Positions 1 to 5,600 of a DNA stretch of 5,600 bases are shown here, piece by piece. The stretch lies in contig JAJAYN010000254.1 of NCBI GenBank assembly GCA_026786225.1, positions 1 through 5,600 on the forward strand, read 5' to 3'. Numbering within the stretch: the stretch's first letter is position 1; each line of letters starts with the position of its first letter. A program made the position numbers and the translations under genes. Below the pieces are notes generated by a model. The model was not told where the DNA came from. It made no database searches and worked only from the letters and a program-made list of their open reading frames with translations. The DNA comes from Burkholderiales bacterium (GTDB lineage Bacteria > Pseudomonadota > Gammaproteobacteria > Burkholderiales > Usitatibacteraceae).

Positions 1-1272
1 ATCCCGGTGCGCACCGATCTGCCGGTGCAATTGCAATCGGTAAGGATTCGCGCTGAGATCAGCGGGCGGCTGGCGTTCACGGAACTGGAGATGACGTTCT
101 TCAACCCCAACGCTCGCGTGCTCGAAGGCGAATTGCAGTTTCCGCTCCTCGACGGGCAAAGCGTGGCCAGTTTTGCGATGGATGTGAACGGTGCGTTGCG
201 CGAAGCGGTACCGGTGGACAAGGCGCGCGGACAAATGGTGTTCGAGGAAGTGATTCGCGGTCGCATCGATCCGGCATTGCTGGAAGTCACGCAGGGCAAC
301 AGCTTCAAGCTGCGCGTTTACCCGATCCCCGCATCAGGCACCAAACGGGTGGTATTACGAATTAACGAGACGCTGAGCGAGCCCAAAGGCAAAGGCAAAG
401 GCAGCATCGTATATCGCGTGCCGATTGAATATGCAGAGACGGTTGGTACGTTCTCGTTCGATCTCGCGGTCGCAGGCGTTTCAACCGCACCGACCATGGT
501 GACGCCGGTATTTGTCCCGCTCACGTTCAATCGCAGCAGCAACGGTTTTCGCACGCAGTTCACGCGCAATGACTTTGCCGGTCGCGGTGTGCTTGAGGTT
601 GAAATTGCCGCGGCGCGTACGCCGCAGGTCAGCACACAGGTATTCGATGGCCGCACTTATTTCCATGCCGACATTCCGCTCGCCACGGTGGAAGCCCCAC
701 GCGCCATTCCGAATCTGGTCAGCCTGGTCTGGGATAGTTCCGGCAGCGGTGCCACACGCGACCATGGCCGCGAATTTGCGCTGCTCAACGCCTACTTCAG
801 GAAAATGGGAAACGGCGAAATCCGCCTCACGCGACTCCGCGATACCGCCGAGCCGACCGAGCGATTCAGCATCGTCAATGGCAACTGGCGGAAATTGCGG
901 GAAACGCTTCAAGCAATCGCTACGACGGCGCGACCAATCTCGGCGCGTATGTGCCCGATAGCGATGTGCGTGAAGTCTTGCTATTCAGCGATGGCCTCGA
1001 AAATTTCGGTGATCAGCCCTTCCCGACACTACGCGTGCCGCTCTACACGGTCTCGACTGCCGTCAAAGCCGACCCCACATTACTTAAGCACCTGGCACAT
1101 CGCAGCGGTGGACGATTCATCAATCTCACAACAGAAACACCCAATGCGGCAGCCCGCAAAATCACCACCGCTGCCACACGTGTCGCCAGTATTGAGTCCG
1201 ACGGTGCGCAGCAACTGGCGATGGCCTCTCCCTACCCCGAGCAGGGCCGCATTTCGATTGCCGGGATGTTGA
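1..1272 (+). CDS. VIT-VWA protein, N-terminal part (partial at left edge, frame lost near 920)
   Basis: The reading frame is open at the left edge, so the true start and any signal peptide lie upstream; the GTG at 7 has no visible ribosome binding site. Codons 1-125 counted from that GTG form a VIT domain (vault/inter-alpha-trypsin type), with typical phrases such as NPNARVLEGELQFPL, RIDPALLEVTQGNSFKLRV and YPIPASGTKRVVLR. A linker with a short Gly-Lys run (about residues 127-132) and a beta-rich stretch follow. A von Willebrand A domain begins near residue 235, with the metal-site motif DSSGS at 243-247 (D243, S245, S247). Homology-like sequence continues to LRETLQAI (residue 304, base 918). 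Beyond that the frame gives Arg/Ser/Pro-rich nonsense to a TGA at 1270, while the proper continuation is in the frame two bases over. VWA domains bind protein ligands through a divalent metal; VIT domains accompany them in secreted or surface proteins. Domain assignment is confident; the ligand is unknown. Confidence 0.85.
   Translation: MPVRTDLPVQLQSVRIRAEISGRLAFTELEMTFFNPNARVLEGELQFPLLDGQSVASFAMDVNGALREAVPVDKARGQMVFEEVIRGRIDPALLEVTQGNSFKLRVYPIPASGTKRVVLRINETLSEPKGKGKGSIVYRVPIEYAETVGTFSFDLAVAGVSTAPTMVTPVFVPLTFNRSSNGFRTQFTRNDFAGRGVLEVEIAAARTPQVSTQVFDGRTYFHADIPLATVEAPRAIPNLVSLVWDSSGSGATRDHGREFALLNAYFRKMGNGEIRLTRLRDTAEPTERFSIVNGNWRKLRETLQAIATTARPISARMCPIAMCVKSCYSAMASKISVISPSRHYACRSTRSRLPSKPTPHYLSTWHIAAVDDSSISQQKHPMRQPAKSPPLPHVSPVLSPTVRSNWRWPLPTPSRAAFRLPGC
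907..921 (+). other. Frameshift point splitting the VIT-VWA gene
   Basis: Upstream the protein reads well in the frame of base 1 up to LRETLQAI (base 918). Downstream it reads well in the frame of base 3 from YDGATNLGAY (base 921). Only two bases, GC at 919-920, lie between, so one base seems missing relative to an intact ancestor. The break falls inside the VWA domain, between the DxSxS motif and the metal-site Thr and Asp, so neither piece can form a working domain alone. I see no correctly phased slippery heptamer or long A or T run that would suggest programmed frameshifting. A real mutation or an assembly or read error are both possible. Confidence 0.8.
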
Positions 1273-2852
1273 CTGAGCGTGCGGCCACGCTGCGGTTACG
1301 CATCGAGCACCCCAACGGCAAGACATCTGTTGTCGAGGTGCCGCTTAAAAACCAGCAGGCTTCCGGCAGCGTCGCTGCTGCCTTGTGGGCGCGCATGCGG
1401 ATCGCCGAGCTGGAAGCAGCGTTCGAATTCAATCGCGCTGAAATCCGCCGGCTCGGTCGTACATACGGATTGGTGACGCGCGAGACCTCGCTAATCGTGC
1501 TCGACCGGATTGAAGACTATGTGCGCTATGAGATCGTGCCGCCAGCCGAATTGCGCGCCGATTATCAGCGGTTGCTGGCCAGCACCGCACTGCAACGCAC
1601 GACTGAACGCAAATCGCATCTGGACAACGTGGTGCGCATGTTTGCCGAGAAGGCAGCGTGGTGGAATCGCGATTTCCCCAAGGTTCGCCCGATCAAACAG
1701 GAAGTGAAAATCAGCGCGGGCGCCGTGGCGGGGCGGTTTCAGGAACAGGTGGCCGCAGACCGCATGGATCGGAACGCAGAGGTGCGCATGATGGCACCGG
1801 CTGCGACGAGCGCGCCTGCGCCGGCAGTGGCCGCCCCGCGCGAGCGCATGTTGGGTGCAACGGCAACCAACGCACCACTGGCAATGGCCGCGAAGCGCGC
1901 AGAGGCTGGCGGGCAATCCACGGCCCCAACGACCACGGCCAGCATCCAGTTACAAAAATGGCAGCCCGACTCACCTTACGCAGCACGCCTGCGTAACGCG
2001 AGCAGCAATGACGTCTATCGCATCTACCTCGACGAGAAGCCCGGCTATCCCAGCAGCACGGCGTTCTATCTCGATGCGGCCGACGTGTTCTTCGACAAAG
2101 GTCTGAACGCGCTCGGCGTACGCATCTTGAGCAATCTGGCCGAGATGGATCTTGAGAATCGCCACATCCTGCGCGTACTGGGCTATCGGCTGGTGCAGGC
2201 GGGGCAAGCCAAACTTGCGATCCCGGTATTCAAGAAAGTGCTGGTGCTGAGCCCGGAAGAGCCACAGTCGTATCGCGATCTTGGCCTCGCCTACGCGGCA
2301 GACAAGCAGTCACAACTGGCAATCAATACGCTGTACGAAGTCGTGACCCGCCCCTGGCATGGCCGCTTCCCGGAGATCGAGCTGATTACGCTGGCGGACC
2401 TCAACAGCATCCTTGCCACGACGACCGAGAAACTCGATACCAGCCGTATCGATCCGCGTCTGCTGAAGAACCTCTCGCTCGATCTGCGCGTGGTGCTCAC
2501 CTGGGATGCAGACAATACCGACATCGACCTTTGGGTGACGGACCCGGATGGCGAGAAAGCCTTTTACGGGCATCGGCTGACGGTTCAGGGCGGCCGCATG
2601 TCACTCGATTTCACCGGCGGCTACGGCCCAGAGGAGTTTTCGCTCAAGCGTGCCAAACCCGGGAAGTACACCGTTCATGCGCAGTACTACGGCGACCGCA
2701 GCCAAAACGTCACCGGTGCGACGACATTGCAAGTCAAGCTCTCAACGAAGTTCGGCACAGTCGATCAGCAGGAACAGATCGTGACGATGCGGTTGAAGGG
2801 CCGTCAGGAGACGGTATTTGTGGGGGAGTTTGAGGTGAAGGAAAAACCGTAG
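951..2852 (+). CDS. VWA (second half) - TPR-like - DUF2135 protein, C-terminal part of the same gene
   Basis: This frame continues the VIT-VWA protein. Homology really resumes at about base 921 (YDGATNLGAY), before the first possible start, a GTG at 951 with no ribosome binding site, so it is not an independent gene. The VWA metal-site Thr (codon 933) and Asp of LLFSDG (codon 990) lie here. The VWA fold ends near 1180. A beta-rich segment and a helical segment (about 1380-1720) follow, then an Ala/Pro/Met-rich linker (about 1780-1910). A TPR-like helical repeat region lies around 2030-2345 (for example QSYRDLGLAYAADKQSQLAI). The C-terminus, about 2465-2840, is a DUF2135 (YfaP-like) domain with LTWDADNTDIDLWVTDPDG, GGYGPEEFSL and a beta-sandwich ending FVGEFEV. 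E. coli YfaP carries this domain in a cluster with a bacterial alpha-2-macroglobulin. The protein is probably periplasmic or surface-exposed, with protein-binding modules throughout; exact function unknown. Stop TAG at 2850. Confidence 0.85.
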   Translation: MPDSDVREVLLFSDGLENFGDQPFPTLRVPLYTVSTAVKADPTLLKHLAHRSGGRFINLTTETPNAAARKITTAATRVASIESDGAQQLAMASPYPEQGRISIAGMLTERAATLRLRIEHPNGKTSVVEVPLKNQQASGSVAAALWARMRIAELEAAFEFNRAEIRRLGRTYGLVTRETSLIVLDRIEDYVRYEIVPPAELRADYQRLLASTALQRTTERKSHLDNVVRMFAEKAAWWNRDFPKVRPIKQEVKISAGAVAGRFQEQVAADRMDRNAEVRMMAPAATSAPAPAVAAPRERMLGATATNAPLAMAAKRAEAGGQSTAPTTTASIQLQKWQPDSPYAARLRNASSNDVYRIYLDEKPGYPSSTAFYLDAADVFFDKGLNALGVRILSNLAEMDLENRHILRVLGYRLVQAGQAKLAIPVFKKVLVLSPEEPQSYRDLGLAYAADKQSQLAINTLYEVVTRPWHGRFPEIELITLADLNSILATTTEKLDTSRIDPRLLKNLSLDLRVVLTWDADNTDIDLWVTDPDGEKAFYGHRLTVQGGRMSLDFTGGYGPEEFSLKRAKPGKYTVHAQYYGDRSQNVTGATTLQVKLSTKFGTVDQQEQIVTMRLKGRQETVFVGEFEVKEKP

Positions 2853-2861
2853 GCCTTGTCT

Positions 2862-2931
2862 TCCCCCTTTTCTAAAGGGGGACCGAGGGGGATTTTCGGT
2901 GGCAGCAAGTCGCAAACACCGCAAATCCCCT
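2862..2931. repeat. Palindromic intergenic repeat (REP-like / MITE-like)
   Basis: A perfect 9-bp stem, TCCCCCTTT (2862-2870) with AAAGGGGGA (2874-2882), closes a 3-base TCT loop. Next comes CCGAGGGGGATTTT, whose GGGGATTT (2888-2895) is the reverse complement of AAATCCCC at 2923-2930. The run of C5 and two G5 tracts plus GGGGATTT matches a composition I recognise as a common dispersed repeat in intergenic DNA of proteobacteria; its translation gives the recurrent spurious peptide NPPRSPFRKGG on the minus strand. No U-tract follows the stem on either strand, so it is not a standard intrinsic terminator, though it could stabilise or attenuate the transcript between the two genes. Element borders are approximate. 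Confidence 0.6.
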
Positions 2932-2946
2932 GGTTTCCAGATTAAC

Positions 2947-2954
2947 AAAGGAGA
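2947..2954 (+). promoter_or_regulatory. Ribosome binding site for the secreted unknown protein
   Basis: AAAGGAGA ends five bases before the ATG at 2960. It is a near-ideal Shine-Dalgarno sequence, the best in the window, and fixes this start. It suggests that the secreted protein is translated efficiently and independently of the gene before it. Confidence 0.8.
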
Positions 2955-2959
2955 ACATC

Positions 2960-3775
2960 ATGAAACGAGCAATCATCAGCGCAGCACTGTTACTCATCAC
3001 CACACAAGCGTTCGCTATCGGTCGCATCGCCGACATCAGCGTGGTCGATAGACACCAGCAAAGGTCGCTGCAGGTCTATTGGCATGAGGGCCGCGCATAC
3101 GTCGAAGGCAGACCCGGTAATGAATACCAGATCGTCGTACGCAATCAGGCGGGCCAGGATGTTTTGGCGGTCGTATCCGTCGATGGCGTAAACGTGGTAA
3201 CGGGCGAAACGGCGGCACCGTCACAAGGCGGCTACGTTATCGATCAGTGGCAGAGCCTCGATGTGGCGGGTTGGCGCAAGAGCTTGTCGCGTACGGCGGC
3301 ATTTTATTTCACCGAGATATCCGATTCGTACGCCGCGCGCACCGGTCGTCCGCAAAACGTCGGTGTCATCGGGGCCGCGTTGTATCGGCGCAAGCCCGAC
3401 GTACAGTCTTACATCGCACCGCTCGAAAGATTGCATGAGGGCCGCGCAATGAAGGATCGCGCTGAGCGTAGCGACAGGCCGCAAGCAGGTGCAATGGCTG
3501 CACCTTCGGCTTCGATGCAGGCACCCATGCAGGCACCAAATGCACCGGAACTCAATAAACAACTGGGCACCGGCCACGGCCGTAGCGAAGCATCGCAAGC
3601 GCGCACGGTGAATTTCGAACGTGCTACCAGCACACCGGAAGAAGTCGTCACCATTTATTACGACAGCCGCGCGAACCTGATCGCGCGCGGCATCATCCCA
3701 AACAACGCATGGCAGCGGCGCGAACCACAACCGTTCCCGGCGAGGTTTGTAGCGGACCCGCCGCCGCGCTGGTGA
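2960..3775 (+). CDS. Secreted protein of unknown function
   Basis: The 271-residue product starts with a clear Sec signal peptide: positive MKR, a hydrophobic stretch to about residue 15, and a likely cut after A19 (AFA|IG). The mature part opens with a small beta-rich block (about 25-145) containing YQIVVRNQAG, AVVSVDGVNVVTGET, a WQSLDVAGWRKSL segment and FYFTEISDSYAARTGRP, which reads like one compact domain. A low-complexity Ala/Pro/Met/Gln linker (about 174-195) follows. A second block (about 200-246) has GTGHGRSE, VNFERATSTPEEVVTIYYDSR and NLIARGII. There is no cysteine at the cleavage point, so it is not a lipoprotein, and no second membrane segment, so it is likely soluble in the periplasm or exported. 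I recall similar uncharacterised proteobacterial proteins but no named family or catalytic motif. It lies 107 bases after the VIT/VWA gene and 42 bases before the sigma factor gene, consistent with one envelope-related block. Confidence 0.85.
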   Translation: MKRAIISAALLLITTQAFAIGRIADISVVDRHQQRSLQVYWHEGRAYVEGRPGNEYQIVVRNQAGQDVLAVVSVDGVNVVTGETAAPSQGGYVIDQWQSLDVAGWRKSLSRTAAFYFTEISDSYAARTGRPQNVGVIGAALYRRKPDVQSYIAPLERLHEGRAMKDRAERSDRPQAGAMAAPSASMQAPMQAPNAPELNKQLGTGHGRSEASQARTVNFERATSTPEEVVTIYYDSRANLIARGIIPNNAWQRREPQPFPARFVADPPPRW

Positions 3776-3817
3776 ATGCCGCTGCACGGCTAATGCTCGG
3801 TTAAACTTGCCCGCAGG

Positions 3818-4393
3818 ATGACCGATGAAAATTCCGATGAAGCGCTCATGCTGCGTTACCAGACTGGTGACGCAGCGGCGTTTGATGAACTTTACGCGCG
3901 CCATCGTGGCGGCTTGTATCGGTTCATCACCCGGCAGTGTCGTGTTCGCGAGCGCGCCGAGGAAATTTTCCAGGACGTATGGATGAGCCTGATTCAGGCT
4001 GCCGAGCGCTACCGCGTCGAGGCGCAATTCCGCACCTGGCTGTACACGATGGCGCACAACAAGCTGATGGATTATTTTCGCAGCAATGCGCGAGCGGAAG
4101 CGGTGCTTTATGAAGTGAAGGATGACGACGGCGAAGTTGCAACCAATGACGGCGTCGCCAGTCGTACTCAGGAGCCGCTGGTGCAGGCTGAATCGCGCCA
4201 GCAGGGTGAGGCAATAATCCGCTTGCTGACGGCACTACCTGCGCCGCAGCGCGAGGCTTTTTTGCTGTATGAAGAGGGCGGGCTGAGCGTAGATGAAATC
4301 GCGCAGGCGACGGGTGTTTCTTTTGAGGCGGCAAAGAGTCGCCTGCGATATGCGGTCGCGAAGCTTCGCGAAGGATTGGCAGAATACGTATGA
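3818..4393 (+). CDS. ECF (extracytoplasmic function) sigma-70 family factor
   Basis: The 191-residue product has the two-domain layout and usual length of ECF sigma factors, which direct RNA polymerase to a small set of promoters. Region 2 spans about residues 20-91: FDELYARHRGGLYRF, then AEEIFQDVWMSLIQA, then FRTWLYTMAHNKLMDYFR, the last carrying the core-binding and -10 recognition helices. An acidic linker of some 40 residues (KDDDGEVATND) follows. Region 4 spans about 134-186, with LPAPQREAFLLYEEGGLS and the helix-turn-helix VDEIAQATGVSFEAAKSRLR for -35 recognition. The start is bounded by an in-frame TAA at 3791; the only candidate before region 2 apart from Met11 is the ATG at 3818. Its Shine-Dalgarno is poor: only AGG directly against the ATG. 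The end overlaps the next gene by 4 bases, the usual arrangement for a sigma factor and its regulator. The ECF subgroup and target promoters are not evident. Confidence 0.93.
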   Translation: MTDENSDEALMLRYQTGDAAAFDELYARHRGGLYRFITRQCRVRERAEEIFQDVWMSLIQAAERYRVEAQFRTWLYTMAHNKLMDYFRSNARAEAVLYEVKDDDGEVATNDGVASRTQEPLVQAESRQQGEAIIRLLTALPAPQREAFLLYEEGGLSVDEIAQATGVSFEAAKSRLRYAVAKLREGLAEYV

Positions 4394-5448
4394 ATGACCC
4401 GAAGCTAAACAGTCTGGACGATAGCGAGTTTGATCGCGAACTCGCGGTGACCTCGCGCGCCTATAAAAGTGCAGACGGGGAGTTGCCCCCGCCTGCAATG
4501 GATGACGCCATTCGGGCCGCAGCGCGGCGCGCGGTGAAATCGCAACCGCATGCGATGGGCAAATCGTGGATTGTCCGCTACTCGGCACCACTTTCGGCAG
4601 CCGCTTTGGTGATGCTCACGGTATCGATCGGGTTTATTGCCCTGGACGAGCGGCCGGAGTTGGCGCCGGCACTGGTAAGCGAGGGTGTCAGGCCCGGTGT
4701 GACCGCGCCAGCCTCGACCGCAATGCGTGCGCCTGAAACGGCGGGGCCGGAAGTCATGCAATCACCGCGCGGTTTGCCTGCGGTACCGACTGCCGAGAAG
4801 AAGGCCATGCGCGAACGTTCAACCAATGCCCCGCAGGATCGGCTTGTCGAATCTCGCAAAACCGATTCGGTGTCACGTCCCAATGAGGCTGCTGTCGCTG
4901 CGCCGGTAGCCGCGCTGGCCAAAGACGCGAATATCGCGAGCGCGCTCGAGCGTCAGGTAGTTGCTCCGGCCCCGGCTGCTGCAGCGGCACCTGCTCCAGC
5001 TCCCGTCGTCAAGGAGGCACCGGTATTTGTTGCGGACCCCGCACCGGTTGCCGCCACCCGGCGTGAAAAGCTCGCTGAAAATACGGCATTATCGAAACAG
5101 GAAATGTCGCAGGAAAGGCAGGCCATTGGCAGTATTGCAGGCGCGGGCCCGGCCGCGGGAAACGATGCGCCCAGGCCCGCGCAGAAAACGGCGGCACAGG
5201 CACCCGCACCTGCGACGACCGCGCCCGCTGTGGCGTCGAGCAGCGCCGTTGCACCGCCGACCTATGCGCCACCAGCGCCGCCTGCGTCGATGGCAGACAA
5301 GGCCGACGGGCCGCCGGAGAAATGGCTGAAACGCATTTTGGAATTGAAGCAGGCGGGTAAGACGCGTGAATTTGACGAGGAACTTGTGAAATTCCGCAAG
5401 CGCTATCCCGATTACGCGTTGCCAGCGGCGTTGACGGCGCAGAAATAA
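4390..5448 (+). CDS. Putative anti-sigma factor: single-pass membrane protein with Ala/Pro-rich periplasmic tail
   Basis: The 352-residue product begins at an ATG overlapping the sigma gene stop (ATGA, 4390-4393), so translation is probably coupled. The N-terminal 60 residues are hydrophilic and partly helical (DDSEFDRELAVTSRAY, AMDDAIRAAARRAV), as in the cytoplasmic sigma-binding part of anti-sigma factors. A single membrane segment lies at about 66-85 (APLSAAALVMLTVSIGFIAL), preceded by positive residues, which fits N-in/C-out. Residues 86-305 are a long, low-complexity Ala/Pro/Val/Thr region, probably crossing the periplasm. The C-terminus (about 308-346) is a compact helical module: PEKWLKRILELKQAGKT, FDEELVKFRKRYPDYALP. 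I recall this W..I..L...G....A...L..FR..YPDY pattern in other sigma-linked membrane proteins. There is no cysteine anywhere, so no HxxxCxxC zinc motif. The anti-sigma role is inferred from position and topology; it could instead be an activating partner. Confidence 0.75.
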   Translation: MNDPKLNSLDDSEFDRELAVTSRAYKSADGELPPPAMDDAIRAAARRAVKSQPHAMGKSWIVRYSAPLSAAALVMLTVSIGFIALDERPELAPALVSEGVRPGVTAPASTAMRAPETAGPEVMQSPRGLPAVPTAEKKAMRERSTNAPQDRLVESRKTDSVSRPNEAAVAAPVAALAKDANIASALERQVVAPAPAAAAAPAPAPVVKEAPVFVADPAPVAATRREKLAENTALSKQEMSQERQAIGSIAGAGPAAGNDAPRPAQKTAAQAPAPATTAPAVASSSAVAPPTYAPPAPPASMADKADGPPEKWLKRILELKQAGKTREFDEELVKFRKRYPDYALPAALTAQK

Positions 5449-5485
5449 AAACGGCGCACTGCCTTGGGGCATGCGCCGTTTATTT
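5449..5485. terminator. Two-sided intrinsic terminator
   Basis: It starts right after the TAA at 5446-5448. AAACGGCGCA (5449-5458) pairs with TGCGCCGTTT (5472-5481), and inside it TGCC (5460-5463) pairs with GGCA (5468-5471) around a TTGG loop, with one bulged C at 5459. This gives a 14-bp stem. On the plus strand the stem runs into TTTATTT; on the minus strand it is followed by TTTTTATTT (the complement of 5443-5451). It can therefore end transcription from both the anti-sigma-like gene and the convergent gene to the right. Confidence 0.85.
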
Positions 5486-5521
5486 GTCACTGGCTCGCGG
5501 GAAAGAGCGGCTGCGACCCTC

Positions 5522-5600
5522 TTACAGTGCGACGCGGAAAGTCGCCTCCGTTTTGGCGGTCACCGTTTCCAGCGTCACCCCGGGATGCAGTTCCTTCAAC
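5522..5600 (-). CDS. C-terminal end of a probable CoA-transferase beta subunit (partial)
   Basis: Reading the minus strand from the right edge gives 25 codons and a TAA (plus-strand 5524-5522). The peptide LKELHPGVTLETV followed by AKTEATFRVAL resembles the end of family I CoA-transferase beta subunits, whose tails have the form (L/K)EL.PGV(T/S)..EV.A.T...F.VA. Members (succinyl-CoA:3-oxoacid, 3-oxoadipate, or glutaconate-type CoA-transferase) move CoA between acyl acids in the cytoplasm. So short a piece cannot tell which. The gene converges on the sigma/anti-sigma pair and shares its terminator. It is GC-rich like its neighbours and is not evidently related to them in function. Confidence 0.55.
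   Translation of the reverse strand, partial: LKELHPGVTLETVTAKTEATFRVAL

Noticed and set aside
899..905. GGGAAAC, a known slippery heptamer type, just before the frame change
   Set aside because: It is phased for -1 slippage from the base-3 frame, not from the frame actually being read (CGG GAA ACG). The homology also continues past it in the original frame (ETLQAI). It cannot explain the switch.
512..961. Plus-strand open frame overlapping the VIT-VWA gene
   Set aside because: Its Ser/Arg/Pro-rich translation has no recognisable motif and lies in the third frame of a gene with clear VIT and VWA signals.
2862..2882. Hairpin as an intrinsic terminator for the VIT-VWA gene
   Set aside because: The stem is not followed by a T-run on either strand; a repeat-element reading fits better.
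2742..2948. Minus-strand small open frame containing NPPRSPFRKGG
   Set aside because: This peptide is the translation of the palindromic repeat and appears in many spurious predictions; the rest is antisense to the DUF2135 domain.
3776..3817. Possible promoter (TTAAACT as a -10-like box) before the sigma gene
   Set aside because: The match is weak and no convincing -35 box at proper spacing was found, so it was not listed as a feature.
3221..4057. Long minus-strand open frame of 278 codons across the secreted-protein and sigma genes
   Set aside because: It lies opposite two well-supported genes, is Arg/Cys/His-rich without domain-like patterns, and follows from GC-rich codon use on the other strand.

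Overview
The window is GC-rich, gene-dense bacterial chromosome. Gene style (envelope proteins with Ala/Pro-rich linkers, an ECF sigma factor with its partner, a CoA-transferase end) and a C5/G5 hairpin repeat between genes suggest a proteobacterium, probably a betaproteobacterium. This is judged by familiarity, not by a search.

Layout: (1) Bases 1-2852 hold a large plus-strand gene entering from the left. It encodes a VIT - von Willebrand A - TPR-like - DUF2135 (YfaP-type) protein. The gene is split by a one-base frame change near 907-921, inside the VWA domain: metal-site residues lie in one frame before the break and in another after it. It is either a recent pseudogene or a sequencing error. 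(2) Bases 2853-2959 are intergenic, with a dispersed-repeat-like palindrome and then a good ribosome binding site. (3) Bases 2960-3775 encode a secreted protein of unknown function with two conserved-looking blocks and a low-complexity linker. (4) Bases 3818-4393 encode an ECF sigma factor. It overlaps by 4 bases (ATGA) a gene at 4390-5448 for a single-pass membrane protein placed like an anti-sigma factor, but with no cysteine and hence no zinc-type anti-sigma motif. (5) A strong two-sided hairpin terminator at 5449-5485 separates this block from a convergent minus-strand gene. Only the last 25 codons of that gene are inside; they resemble the C-terminus of a family I CoA-transferase beta subunit.

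Working together (inference): the four plus-strand genes look like one envelope-related block. Two products (the VIT/VWA protein and the secreted unknown) probably act outside the cytoplasm, and a sigma/membrane-regulator pair may control them or respond to their state. DUF2135 also occurs in E. coli YfaP, encoded in the yfa cluster with a bacterial alpha-2-macroglobulin, and VIT-VWA is the core of animal inter-alpha-trypsin inhibitor heavy chains. A link to periplasmic protease defence or surface-protein handling is thus a reasonable but untested idea. No RNA gene, CRISPR array, transposase or phage gene was seen.
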